IMG/VR virus record: IMGVR_UViG_3300005589_000094
Coordinates: 1-26,054 of that record
DNA from: a virus
DNA: 26,054 bases
Reading direction: 5' to 3' (one strand)
Both the position numbers and the translations under genes were made by a program. Positions 13,214-20,748 of the stretch are shown here, piece by piece (within the stretch, counting starts at the first letter, position 1; each line of letters begins with the position of its first letter). The notes below the pieces were generated by a model that saw only the letters and a list, made by a program, of their open reading frames with translations, was not told the DNA's origin and did not search any database.

Positions 13214-14275
13214 ATGAGTAATGTTTTCAACAATGGAGAAAGCTTATTTGATATAAGAACACGAATTAACAATAATACATTAACGGTTGAAGAAACACTG
13301 ACCACTAAACCATACGAGTACACAGCCGGAGCAGATAACGCGTCCGGTCCTGTCTCTTCTCAAACATCAAACAGCGTTACAGATGGTATAGCAAACTACA
13401 TTACTGACCAATGGATTGATTACGTGGTGGAGTTAACTACAGTTGCTGGCGAAGTAGACTATGCTGTGGTATTGTCAAATACACAAACGAAGTTGACTTT
13501 TGATGATGATCACGCTGGTTACACTTTTGCTAGTTACAGAATAATGTCAACATTTGAAGTTGAGGACATGACGTCTTTAATAAGTTTTGATGTAAGGACG
13601 AACGAAGCAGCTCTCATTCTTCCTGATGTGTCATCTATTAACAACAGAGACTACACAAGAATATACCTGGAGCTATCAAATAACGATAAAGGTTTAATCA
13701 TTATATGTAGAGGTTTACAGCGACAAAGAGGTCTTAAATGGGGTAAACTAATATACAAGTATGAGTTAGTAGAGCTTACAGCACACCAGACAGTAGTGCC
13801 ACACTGGGACATACTAGAACTTGAAAATATTAAGCGTTACGGTTCTATAGAAACCAATATTAATTTACCTGTTAACACAGTAACATACGCTGAAATCTTA
13901 ACTGCTGGCAGTGTTGATTTACTACCTCAAAGTAAACGCTTTGATTTAGTATCAGATGGTGGAGTGGATTGGTTAAGGTATCAATCTATCATACAGCAAG
14001 ATTTTAGATTGTCAGGCTCAATACCCATCAATAGAACAGGTGGAGGTACTAGCTCAGTTGAAGTTAAAGTAAGAATAAAACGATTCTCTACTGGGTTAGA
14101 TGAAGACTCAACGTCTACCATCATAGCGCAGTTTGGTAATGATGATACAAAAACAGTACCTGTTGATATATCGTTCACGTTAGATCCGTACGATCAAATT
14201 ACACTTATAGCAGAGCGCGACACTGGTACAGTTACGATTTTAAGCGGTGCTTCGTTCATTTTCACAGAAATGTAG
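13214..14275 (+). CDS. Virion structural protein of unknown function
   Basis: This 353-residue protein is beta-rich. It starts MSNVFNNGESLFDIRTRINN and continues into a segment of about residues 50-110 with a 'VDYAVVLSNTQTKLTFDDDH' type sandwich, as in phage structural proteins that join a structural core to a solvent-exposed domain. A helix-poor C-terminal domain (about 215-353) with SIPINRTGGGTSSVEVKVRI and a final FTLDPYDQITLIAERD resembles a jelly-roll head-fibre or tail domain. Location directly before the connector gene suggests a head or neck component. The assignment is uncertain. ATG 13214 follows TAGGAGG; the stop lies seven bases before the next start. Confidence 0.6.
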   Translation: MSNVFNNGESLFDIRTRINNNTLTVEETLTTKPYEYTAGADNASGPVSSQTSNSVTDGIANYITDQWIDYVVELTTVAGEVDYAVVLSNTQTKLTFDDDHAGYTFASYRIMSTFEVEDMTSLISFDVRTNEAALILPDVSSINNRDYTRIYLELSNNDKGLIIICRGLQRQRGLKWGKLIYKYELVELTAHQTVVPHWDILELENIKRYGSIETNINLPVNTVTYAEILTAGSVDLLPQSKRFDLVSDGGVDWLRYQSIIQQDFRLSGSIPINRTGGGTSSVEVKVRIKRFSTGLDEDSTSTIIAQFGNDDTKTVPVDISFTLDPYDQITLIAERDTGTVTILSGASFIFTEM

Positions 14276-14282
14276 GTGAAAC

Positions 14283-14879
14283 ATGACTATACAAGATTTA
14301 ATATATGACGCTAGAGCGTTGGTCGATGATTACAACACGGACGGAGTGGTTAATAGTTCAGGTTCTACAGCAGAAACTGATACCAATGCTGTTAGATACG
14401 TGTTTTCTGGACTTAATAAAGTATATAAGTACGCCGAATATTACAACACATACGAATTAACATTAACTCCAACAGACGAACAGAAAGAAGCTAGGAAGTG
14501 GATACCTAACGCTATGCCTAGTGATTTTGGTCAACTAGTTAAGATTGTAGAAGATACAGACACTTACAAAATAGACTCTATTACACAGCTTGAAGTTGGA
14601 AATGTACTGTACACTCCGTATTGGTTTGAAGGCACTTTGAGAGTAATATACAACCCCTACCCAACAAGAATTACAGATTTGTCGGCAGAGTTACCGGTTA
14701 GGAATCCGTTAGCGTTAAATTTTATGATCAATTTCGTAGCTGCTAAAATTGCACTAACCGACTTGCCACAATACGCAGACTTCTTCGAAGGAGAAGCAAA
14801 TGAACTATTATTACAGGCTGCGCAACCACAGCCGGCTCAAGCTACAGAAATAGAAGACGTATACAACATTAATTATTAG
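14283..14879 (+). CDS. Head-tail connector/adaptor protein (probable)
   Basis: This 198-residue protein opens MTIQDLIYDARALVDDYNTD, a form typical of phage adaptor proteins that sit under the portal (short-tailed-phage gp4-like or gp15-like helical adaptors). The N-terminal helical region is followed by a conserved beta core (ELTLTPTDEQKEARKWIPN, then PSDFGQLVKIVED) and the motif LRVIYNPYPTRITDLSAELP (about 120-139). A long helical end (NPLALNFMINFVAAKIALTD) follows. The 'Y-P' segment and length agree with adaptor proteins in Gram-positive short-tailed phages. Position after the structural block and before the large tail-hub-like protein supports it. The ribosome site (TAGGTG) is weaker than its neighbours'. 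Confidence 0.65.
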   Translation: MTIQDLIYDARALVDDYNTDGVVNSSGSTAETDTNAVRYVFSGLNKVYKYAEYYNTYELTLTPTDEQKEARKWIPNAMPSDFGQLVKIVEDTDTYKIDSITQLEVGNVLYTPYWFEGTLRVIYNPYPTRITDLSAELPVRNPLALNFMINFVAAKIALTDLPQYADFFEGEANELLLQAAQPQPAQATEIEDVYNINY

Positions 14880-14888
14880 GAGGTATCT

Positions 14889-16778
14889 ATGGCACGTATA
14901 AGCACATACAAGCCGTCACCACCGATTGAAATAGATACTTTCCTAGGTCTAAATGAATCGGTAGGTAATACACAGATAAAGCTGGGTGAATCTGTTAGGC
15001 AAGAAAATGCAAGAGTAACAAAGAATTTTAAATTACAGAAAAGACCTGGCCATCACACGTATATATCATCTACAAACAATATATATGGTGGATGGTACGG
15101 TGAGCTAAACGACAAAGAGGTTATTATATTTAGCACAGGGGGTTTTCTTTATCAAAGAGACCTCTCTGTTGTATCTTCTGAAACAGAGCTGTCTTCGTTA
15201 CTTCAAGGCGCTTGGGACGATTCAGATGTATGGGACGATTCAGGGATATGGGACGAAGCAGCAAACCCGCCAGTTATTACAATAGGCGCTATAACAGATG
15301 GGTACTGTGAGATATTCTATTTTGATTCTAAGCTATGGTTAAAAGCTGGTACAAGTTTTAAAACTTGGGATGGTGTGACTTATGAAGATGTAACGCCATA
15401 TATCCCAATCGTGTCTACAGGTGCTAAACCTGACGGTACAGGTGGTGTTCCATTTGAAGAAATCAATTTGTTAACAGGTTCTAAAACAGTAGATTTCGAA
15501 GCGGACGGAACCACGGAGTATACTTTACCTGAGCAAAACATAGATGCTGATTTAGTAACGGCTACTGTTGACGGTGTAGCAAAAGTTGAAAACATAGACT
15601 TTACTGTAAACAGAGTAACAGGAAAACCTACGTTTAACGTTGCCCCACCTTTAGGTGTAGAAGTGTTAATTACTTACACTAAAGACACGGGTACGCTAGC
15701 AGAATTCCAAGCATATAAATATCAAGTTGATTTCGGAGTAGGTAACGACACTAATATATTTTGGTATGGTAGTACACTAGAACCTAACACCTTTATATTC
15801 TCAATGGTAGGCAAAGCCAATTACTACCCTTCTAACTCCAAAGTGATAGTAGGTTCAAACGAATTTGGTATCACAGACATGAAGGCCCAACAACAAACAT
15901 TGTTAGTATTTAAAGAAAATTCAACAAGAATAGTAGTGCCAAACATTAACCCAAGCTTTGCAAACAATCAAGGTCTAAACCCATACGAATTCCCATATTA
16001 TGATCTTAATGAGTCTGTTGGTAACATTGCTCCGAAAATGGTACAATTAATAGAGGACACACCGGTAAGTTTAGATGCTTACAGCATGTGGCTATGGTCA
16101 GACACCTCAGTAGAAAACCAACGTGGCACTAAGATTATCAGTGATAAGATTAAAAAATCACTTCAAGAGTTGGATTTATCTACTGCGGTAACATTTAATC
16201 ACAAGAATAACAAAGAATACTGGTTATGCGTAGGTGATGTGGTCTACTTATGGAACTACGGAAACGATACATTTTACAAATACACTAACGTATCAGCATC
16301 TAAATTCTTTGATGTAGACGGACAAGTATATTATATAGGTTCTACTACCATAGAAAACTTTAACGACTCCTACACGGCAGATGGTGAGGTTTTAGGCACT
16401 GATATAGACATGAGGGTGTACCTTGGTTTTACAGACTTTGGACAATTAGAGTTTAGAAAAATGATGCGTGACGAATGGGTTGCAATTAGCCCGGCAAGTA
16501 AAACATCATTAGACATTAAGTTTTTAACAGATAAGTCAAACGAAGATTCTGCAAGCGCCAAATCGTCAACAGTTAAATACAGATTGTTTGATTATGGCTC
16601 ATGGGATTATTCAGATTTCACATATCAAACAAATAGAAACCCTCAACCATTGAGGATAAAGGCGAAAGTTAAAAAGTTTACTTACTTGCAAGTCTTATTT
16701 GAAAACGTTGCAAATGACGAGACATTAACTGTACTTAATTTAAAAATGCAAGCGCAAGCCCAAGGTTACTCACGATAG
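14889..16778 (+). CDS. Large tail-hub/stabilisation-type structural protein
   Basis: This 629-residue protein starts with a proline-rich arm (TYKPSPPIEIDTFLGLNESV). The conserved pattern then runs LGLNES..., ESVRQENARVTKNFKLQKRP (about 35-54). That pattern is characteristic of the P22 gp10-like 'stabilisation protein' and related tail-hub proteins of short-tailed phages, which plug the head after packaging. The central region has WD-like beta strands consistent with a beta-propeller or barrel hub. A three-unit hexapeptide repeat lies at residues 109-123 (WDDSDVWDDSGIWDE). The end is beta-rich. I infer the family from pattern. This protein, with no tape-measure or tail-tube protein, argues for a short-tailed particle. 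Confidence 0.7.
   Translation: MARISTYKPSPPIEIDTFLGLNESVGNTQIKLGESVRQENARVTKNFKLQKRPGHHTYISSTNNIYGGWYGELNDKEVIIFSTGGFLYQRDLSVVSSETELSSLLQGAWDDSDVWDDSGIWDEAANPPVITIGAITDGYCEIFYFDSKLWLKAGTSFKTWDGVTYEDVTPYIPIVSTGAKPDGTGGVPFEEINLLTGSKTVDFEADGTTEYTLPEQNIDADLVTATVDGVAKVENIDFTVNRVTGKPTFNVAPPLGVEVLITYTKDTGTLAEFQAYKYQVDFGVGNDTNIFWYGSTLEPNTFIFSMVGKANYYPSNSKVIVGSNEFGITDMKAQQQTLLVFKENSTRIVVPNINPSFANNQGLNPYEFPYYDLNESVGNIAPKMVQLIEDTPVSLDAYSMWLWSDTSVENQRGTKIISDKIKKSLQELDLSTAVTFNHKNNKEYWLCVGDVVYLWNYGNDTFYKYTNVSASKFFDVDGQVYYIGSTTIENFNDSYTADGEVLGTDIDMRVYLGFTDFGQLEFRKMMRDEWVAISPASKTSLDIKFLTDKSNEDSASAKSSTVKYRLFDYGSWDYSDFTYQTNRNPQPLRIKAKVKKFTYLQVLFENVANDETLTVLNLKMQAQAQGYSR
15213..15257 (+). repeat. 18-bp tandem repeat inside the tail-hub gene
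   Basis: Two adjacent 18-base units (15213-15230 and 15231-15248) share their first 13 bases exactly. A third partial unit follows to 15257. They encode WDDSDV, WDDSGI and WDE. Confidence 0.7.
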
Positions 16779-16787
16779 GAGGGTAAA

Positions 16788-17969
16788 ATGGCTAAAAAAA
16801 CACTAACCAGTGCTGGCTATAGCACTAATATACACAGGTCATTACCTGACCAACCAACTAATACACCTGAAGAACTTAAACAATTGTTTGATAGCCCAAA
16901 CGAAAATCAGAAGGATTACAACAACCTTACATTATTAGTAGAATTGGCGTCTGAAATACTAGGCGAAAGCGGTGCGCATGCCATAGGTCTAGGAATTACA
17001 CAGTACTCGGCTGATAATGTAGCAGACGCACTTATCCAAGTCAGACAACAGATTGATGATCTTATTGCTGGCGAAGTGGCTGACGGTTCAATTACAAATG
17101 CTAAGTTAGCAACAGACAACAAAGTAGGTTCGCTTGCATCGTTGACAACTGCGCAAAAGCTCAACTTAGTTTCAGCTATCAACGAACTAGTAGGCAGGAT
17201 AGACAGTAACGACACAGATATAGCAACTAAATTACCTAAAGACGGTAGCGAAGCAATGAGTGGACCACTTATACTTCCTAACAATATTGCAGTAAGGGGT
17301 GAGTTGACAGGTGGTGGAGATAAAAGTGTAGGGTTTGTAGACAGTTCTGATAGAATAGTGTTAGGTTCTTCTACTCAGCCAACTAATTTAATAGGAACAA
17401 ATTTAACTTATAACAATTCTAACACTATATACCACTCTGGCAACCTCACGCCTTCTGACTACTTGCCTAAAGCCGGTGGCATAATGACAGGCGCTCAAGT
17501 ATTTGAAAACAATATAAACATCAACGCAAAAGAAACTGGTGGCACTGAAAGAAACGTAGCAGTAATGGGTTCAGATAATAACATGTATTATGGATCATCT
17601 ACAAACGGCACAGTATTACAAGGCGCGTCACTAACCGCGGCTATTGCTGGTGGTGCATCGTCTAGGGTTTCACTTGATAAAGGGAAAAAGACCGTAACAC
17701 TATTGGCAAACAACTGGATAGAACAACCCACAAGGGATTACAGATGGTATTACGGTGTGGTTGATTTAGATTATGTGGCAAATGATAATGTAGATTTTAG
17801 GGTAGGTTTTGGCGCAGCTGATGCAGATGCGTTTTACGAATCAATTGATATGGCGGAAGATTCGGTAATGGCTAATACTATTTATCCACTTGATAATGGT
17901 GTTATATATTTCCTTTCGAAATCACAACCAACGTCAAATATTATATTGCAGTATGTTATTGAAAAATAG
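16788..17969 (+). CDS. Tail/receptor-binding fibre protein
   Basis: This 393-residue protein is modular. The N-terminal part (residues 1-95) is an attachment region with a helix (NNLTLLVELASEILGESG). A linker of the form DGSITNAKLATDNKVGSLAS (about 100-119) continues with TAQKLNLVSAINELVGRIDS, a common trimeric-fibre helical segment. Two copies of the 'LPKxGxxMxG' shaft motif follow at 149-159 and 226-235. The C-terminal domain (about 290-393, with WYYGVVDLDYVANDNVDFRV) is distinct and likely forms the receptor-binding tip. The role is host adhesion. It lies after the hub gene. The same layout is seen in head fibres, so head versus tail location is not proven. Confidence 0.78.
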   Translation: MAKKTLTSAGYSTNIHRSLPDQPTNTPEELKQLFDSPNENQKDYNNLTLLVELASEILGESGAHAIGLGITQYSADNVADALIQVRQQIDDLIAGEVADGSITNAKLATDNKVGSLASLTTAQKLNLVSAINELVGRIDSNDTDIATKLPKDGSEAMSGPLILPNNIAVRGELTGGGDKSVGFVDSSDRIVLGSSTQPTNLIGTNLTYNNSNTIYHSGNLTPSDYLPKAGGIMTGAQVFENNININAKETGGTERNVAVMGSDNNMYYGSSTNGTVLQGASLTAAIAGGASSRVSLDKGKKTVTLLANNWIEQPTRDYRWYYGVVDLDYVANDNVDFRVGFGAADADAFYESIDMAEDSVMANTIYPLDNGVIYFLSKSQPTSNIILQYVIEK

Positions 17970-17979
17970 GAGGTGACAC

Positions 17980-18525
17980 ATGGGCGGTAATTTAAGAGGC
18001 GGAGGTATTCGCTACAGAGGTACAACGACATCACAATACACCGATTCGCAGACTCTTACAACTCTGAAGTCTGTAACAGGTAATGGTGTTTTAAAAAACA
18101 TTAGCACTAACAGCCCAGTGATAATACTTGCTGATGGAGTGATAGTATATAGCTCCGATGTTGGTGGTTTAGGAATTGATCACAATATTTCAAATATACC
18201 GTTTAACACTTCGCTAGAATTACGCGGGAACAACATGTGTTGGGTTATTCAAAACGGAAACAATAAATATGATTTAGATATTGGATATAGTGGGAACTCG
18301 GTACCGGCCGCTTTGAACCCAGTTTCTTTAAGTGTAACAGGTAGAGGGTATATAAACAGAGTATACACGCAGCCACAGTCAAGCCAATTAGTTGTAGATG
18401 GGCAAATAATCAGAAATGAGTCCACGATAGGATTTACATTTAGAAATATTTTCTATGAAACTGGGTTCTCATTGCACAGTACATCAACAGCAACTCAAAA
18501 TACAACAGTATATACGGAGGATTAA
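17980..18525 (+). CDS. Beta-rich structural protein following the fibre
   Basis: This 181-residue protein begins MGGNLRGGGIRYRGTTTSQY and has alternating beta segments rich in Ser, Thr, Asn and Gly. It contains the motif STNSPVIILADGVIVYSSDV, and LELRGNNMCWVIQNGNNKYD in the middle. A TAGGAGG stop/ribosome fusion links it to the fibre. It may be a second fibre subunit, a receptor-binding protein or a fibre chaperone, but composition favours a structural beta-sandwich. No family is recognised. Gene order (fibre, this protein, small coiled-coil protein) is typical of the fibre module. Confidence 0.6.
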   Translation: MGGNLRGGGIRYRGTTTSQYTDSQTLTTLKSVTGNGVLKNISTNSPVIILADGVIVYSSDVGGLGIDHNISNIPFNTSLELRGNNMCWVIQNGNNKYDLDIGYSGNSVPAALNPVSLSVTGRGYINRVYTQPQSSQLVVDGQIIRNESTIGFTFRNIFYETGFSLHSTSTATQNTTVYTED

Positions 18526-18527
18526 AC

Positions 18528-18695
18528 ATGAGAATAACAGGAAGAGAAGTATTAGAGCGAGACCCTCAACACGCAAGTTTAGAAGTAGATACAATCTATG
18601 AATTTAAAATAATTAAAAGTCAAGTAGTTGACGGCAAAGAGACTATATTATCATCATCGGCGGAAAAAGTTATGACAGAAAAAGAATTTGTATAG
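18528..18695 (+). CDS. Small post-fibre protein, interrupted by an in-frame TAG
   Basis: This 55-residue frame starts MRITGREVLERDPQHASLEV with a GGAGG site. It reads as a small structural protein (beta-rich, ending VMTEKEFV) and stops at TAG 18693-18695. The same frame stays open afterwards for 38 more codons, giving a coiled-coil end (MEYEIADLEEQIRRGQLLGD). The intact form would thus be a 94-codon protein, as is common for small proteins following fibre genes. Either a nonsense mutation split an ancestral gene, or the second half is made by stop read-through or by re-initiation at ATG 18702. Function is unknown. Confidence 0.6.
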   Translation: MRITGREVLERDPQHASLEVDTIYEFKIIKSQVVDGKETILSSSAEKVMTEKEFV

Positions 18696-18701
18696 GCAAA
18701 A

Positions 18702-18812
18702 ATGGAATATGAGATTGCAGACTTAGAGGAACAAATAAGACGTGGGCAATTACTCGGTGATGATGTGACATTGTTACAAGACGAATTGAGAAAGCTTTAC
18801 GAACAAATTTAA
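18702..18812 (+). CDS. Downstream part of the split post-fibre gene
   Basis: ATG 18702 is in frame with the gene at 18528 and lies six bases after its TAG. Thirty-six residues form a charged helix with heptad character (DLEEQIRRGQLLGDDVTLLQ, then DELRKLYEQI), ending at TAA 18810-18812. A weak TAGG ribosome-like element precedes ATG 18702. Independent translation is possible but not proven; it may be a decayed remnant. Confidence 0.45.
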   Translation: MEYEIADLEEQIRRGQLLGDDVTLLQDELRKLYEQI

Positions 18813-18872
18813 TGTGCCGATAACATTGTAATTATAATAGCATAAATAAAATATAGAGAGGGTGTTTTTTTG

Positions 18873-19100
18873 ATGCATGTGTGCGAACATAGTTTGGAAT
18901 TAAAGACTAATACTACTGAAGAAACTGTACCAATAGCAAGTGTTGACTTAGCAAAATCGCACATTATAGCTAGTAAAAGAAGCGCTGGTCCTGGCTTTAC
19001 TAGCATGTCTAGTAGGATTATAGACAGCACAACAATAGGGTTTGACGCTAATACAACAACGTCTACAACTATCGAGTACCAAGTTGTAGAAACGTATTAA
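18873..19100 (+). CDS. Small Thr/Ser-rich protein of unknown function
   Basis: This 75-residue protein begins MHVCEHSLELKTNTTEETVP, is rich in Ser and Thr, and is beta-prone with the end TTSTTIEYQVVETY. The ATG at 18873 and a TTG at 18870 are both possible starts, and the ribosome site GAGAGGG sits 7-10 bases upstream. The T-rich stretch between ribosome site and start is unusual. It lies between the fibre module and the internal virion genes. The 60 bases before it (18813-18872) hold an AT-rich spacer with TATAAT at 18833-18838 but no convincing -35 box. Confidence 0.55.
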   Translation: MHVCEHSLELKTNTTEETVPIASVDLAKSHIIASKRSAGPGFTSMSSRIIDSTTIGFDANTTTSTTIEYQVVETY

Positions 19101-19110
19101 GAGGTGAAAA

Positions 19111-20739
19111 ATGGCTAAAGATAAAGCAGCAGCTAGAATAATAAAAAACAAATTGGGCAAGGGTGAAGTGATGGCTTTGCCCACCCAACCTAAAATGTCT
19201 GACGATTCACAAATTATACCCAAACCGATTCTGTTACCACAACAGAATAAACCACAACCAATATTAGAAGCTGGTGGAGCTGTTAAACCAGAACCGATCA
19301 CACCTGTAACAAAGGTGGCGCAACCCACAACTCAACCAATGGCTCAACAACAAACACAACAAGCAACCTCAAGCGCTATAACTCCACAAGAGTTTGCAGC
19401 GAAGATAAATCAAGCTAAATTAAACAAAACACAAGCTACACTCCAAGAACAGTTGCTAAGAGCAAGAGAAGGCGCCGATGTAGCTAGAACAGGGGTTACT
19501 GAGCAAGCGTCAGAGCAACGTAGGCTACAAGGTATACAAGACAGGCAAGCGCGCTCTGGATTAGAAAAGCAATTAGCTGTGGGTGGACTTGCAACAAGTG
19601 GGGCAAGGTCACAAAGAGAACTTACACAAAACATATTAACTCAAGGCGCTCTAGGAAGAATAGGCCAAGTAGAACAACAACAATTAGGCCAAATAGGTAG
19701 AGATTTAACGCAAGCCGAAAGAGGTATACAGTTAGCAGAAACACAGGCGCAAGCTGACAGAGAAATTGCAGACTTAACATCTAAGTATAATTTAGGCCGT
19801 GAAGAAGCACAAAGGGCATGGCAATCTAAAGAATCAGCATTAGATAGAACATTCACACTTAACAGAGACGAAGCTGACAGAGTGTTTACATTGCAACGCG
19901 ATGAAGCGCTAGCTGCTACACAAGAGCAAAGAGATGCAAGATTACAAGACTACTCTATTCAAATGGCTAATATTAATGCTCAACTTCAAGAAGCAAGAGC
20001 GCAAAGAGATTTTGACAGAACTATGGAGTTACAAGCAATGCAAGAAGAGTTCGCGCTTGGAATGGAAGCTTATAGAAACGCTAACGACATGATTAAACTG
20101 GGATCACAGCAAGAGTTCCAAGCTGGACAATCAGAGCTTGACAGAGCGTTTACAGAAAAACGTGACGAATACGCAAGGCTTACAGACTTACAACGTCAAG
20201 ATAGACAAAACCAATTTACATTAGATTTGAGGGATGTTGACGCTCAGATACAACAAGCTAGAGACATAAATAATGCTAACTTAGAATCTCAACTAATGAA
20301 TCAGAAAGCAGAAATTAACAAAGAGTTAGAAGCAATAAGTGCGGCTAATAGAATTAATCAGATTGGTTTCCAAGGCCAACAACAACGTCAAACGGCAGAG
20401 TTTAAAGCTGGTTTAGAAGGACAGCCTGGACAAACATTACCTATTGATTCTGCAAGGCGTGGTATAACTAACCTAGTTGATAGAATACCATTAGAAAGTA
20501 ATTTCGGCATACCGCTTCAAGGCGCAGAACTAGAAGCAGCGCAAAGACAACGTAGAGTTGCAGCAGCTGACCAAATTATAGGTTTACTATCACAGACTCA
20601 AATTGATGATGCAACAGCTGATAGATTACAAATAGAATATGGGTTAAGCGAGGAAGAAATGGACCAAGCTGTTAATAGATTGACTAACCCTATCGAAAAT
20701 AATTTAAGTCCATCTACTACAAACACAATTAGACCATAG
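19111..20739 (+). CDS. Gln/Arg-rich coiled-coil internal virion (ejection) protein, probable
   Basis: This 542-residue protein has a disordered Pro/Gln-rich N-terminus (residues 30-90) and then a very long helical region rich in Gln, Arg, Ala and Glu (about 95-430). The motif GGLATSGARSQRELTQNILT (158-177) resembles the 'GL..SGA' segment often seen in ejected internal proteins of short-tailed phages. Helical repeats DRTFTLNRDEA (245-255) and DRVFTLQRDEA (256-266) recur in degenerate form at 344-354. The C-terminus is Gln/Asn-rich. Such proteins form the internal core or ejectosome that leaves with the DNA. The position between fibre genes and the giant protein at 20749 supports that reading, which is inferred. 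Confidence 0.65.
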   Translation: MAKDKAAARIIKNKLGKGEVMALPTQPKMSDDSQIIPKPILLPQQNKPQPILEAGGAVKPEPITPVTKVAQPTTQPMAQQQTQQATSSAITPQEFAAKINQAKLNKTQATLQEQLLRAREGADVARTGVTEQASEQRRLQGIQDRQARSGLEKQLAVGGLATSGARSQRELTQNILTQGALGRIGQVEQQQLGQIGRDLTQAERGIQLAETQAQADREIADLTSKYNLGREEAQRAWQSKESALDRTFTLNRDEADRVFTLQRDEALAATQEQRDARLQDYSIQMANINAQLQEARAQRDFDRTMELQAMQEEFALGMEAYRNANDMIKLGSQQEFQAGQSELDRAFTEKRDEYARLTDLQRQDRQNQFTLDLRDVDAQIQQARDINNANLESQLMNQKAEINKELEAISAANRINQIGFQGQQQRQTAEFKAGLEGQPGQTLPIDSARRGITNLVDRIPLESNFGIPLQGAELEAAQRQRRVAAADQIIGLLSQTQIDDATADRLQIEYGLSEEEMDQAVNRLTNPIENNLSPSTTNTIRP

Positions 20740-20748
20740 GAGGTTATG

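Noticed and set aside
18693-18695. TAG reassigned to an amino acid throughout the phage
   Set aside because: TAG ends many well-formed genes here, often directly fused to the next ribosome site. Global recoding would join unrelated proteins.
18808-18838. TATAAT at 18833-18838 as a promoter for the 18873 gene
   Set aside because: The best -35 candidates (TTTAAT, spacer 19) are poor and the region is generally AT-rich, so I only mention it in the gene entry.
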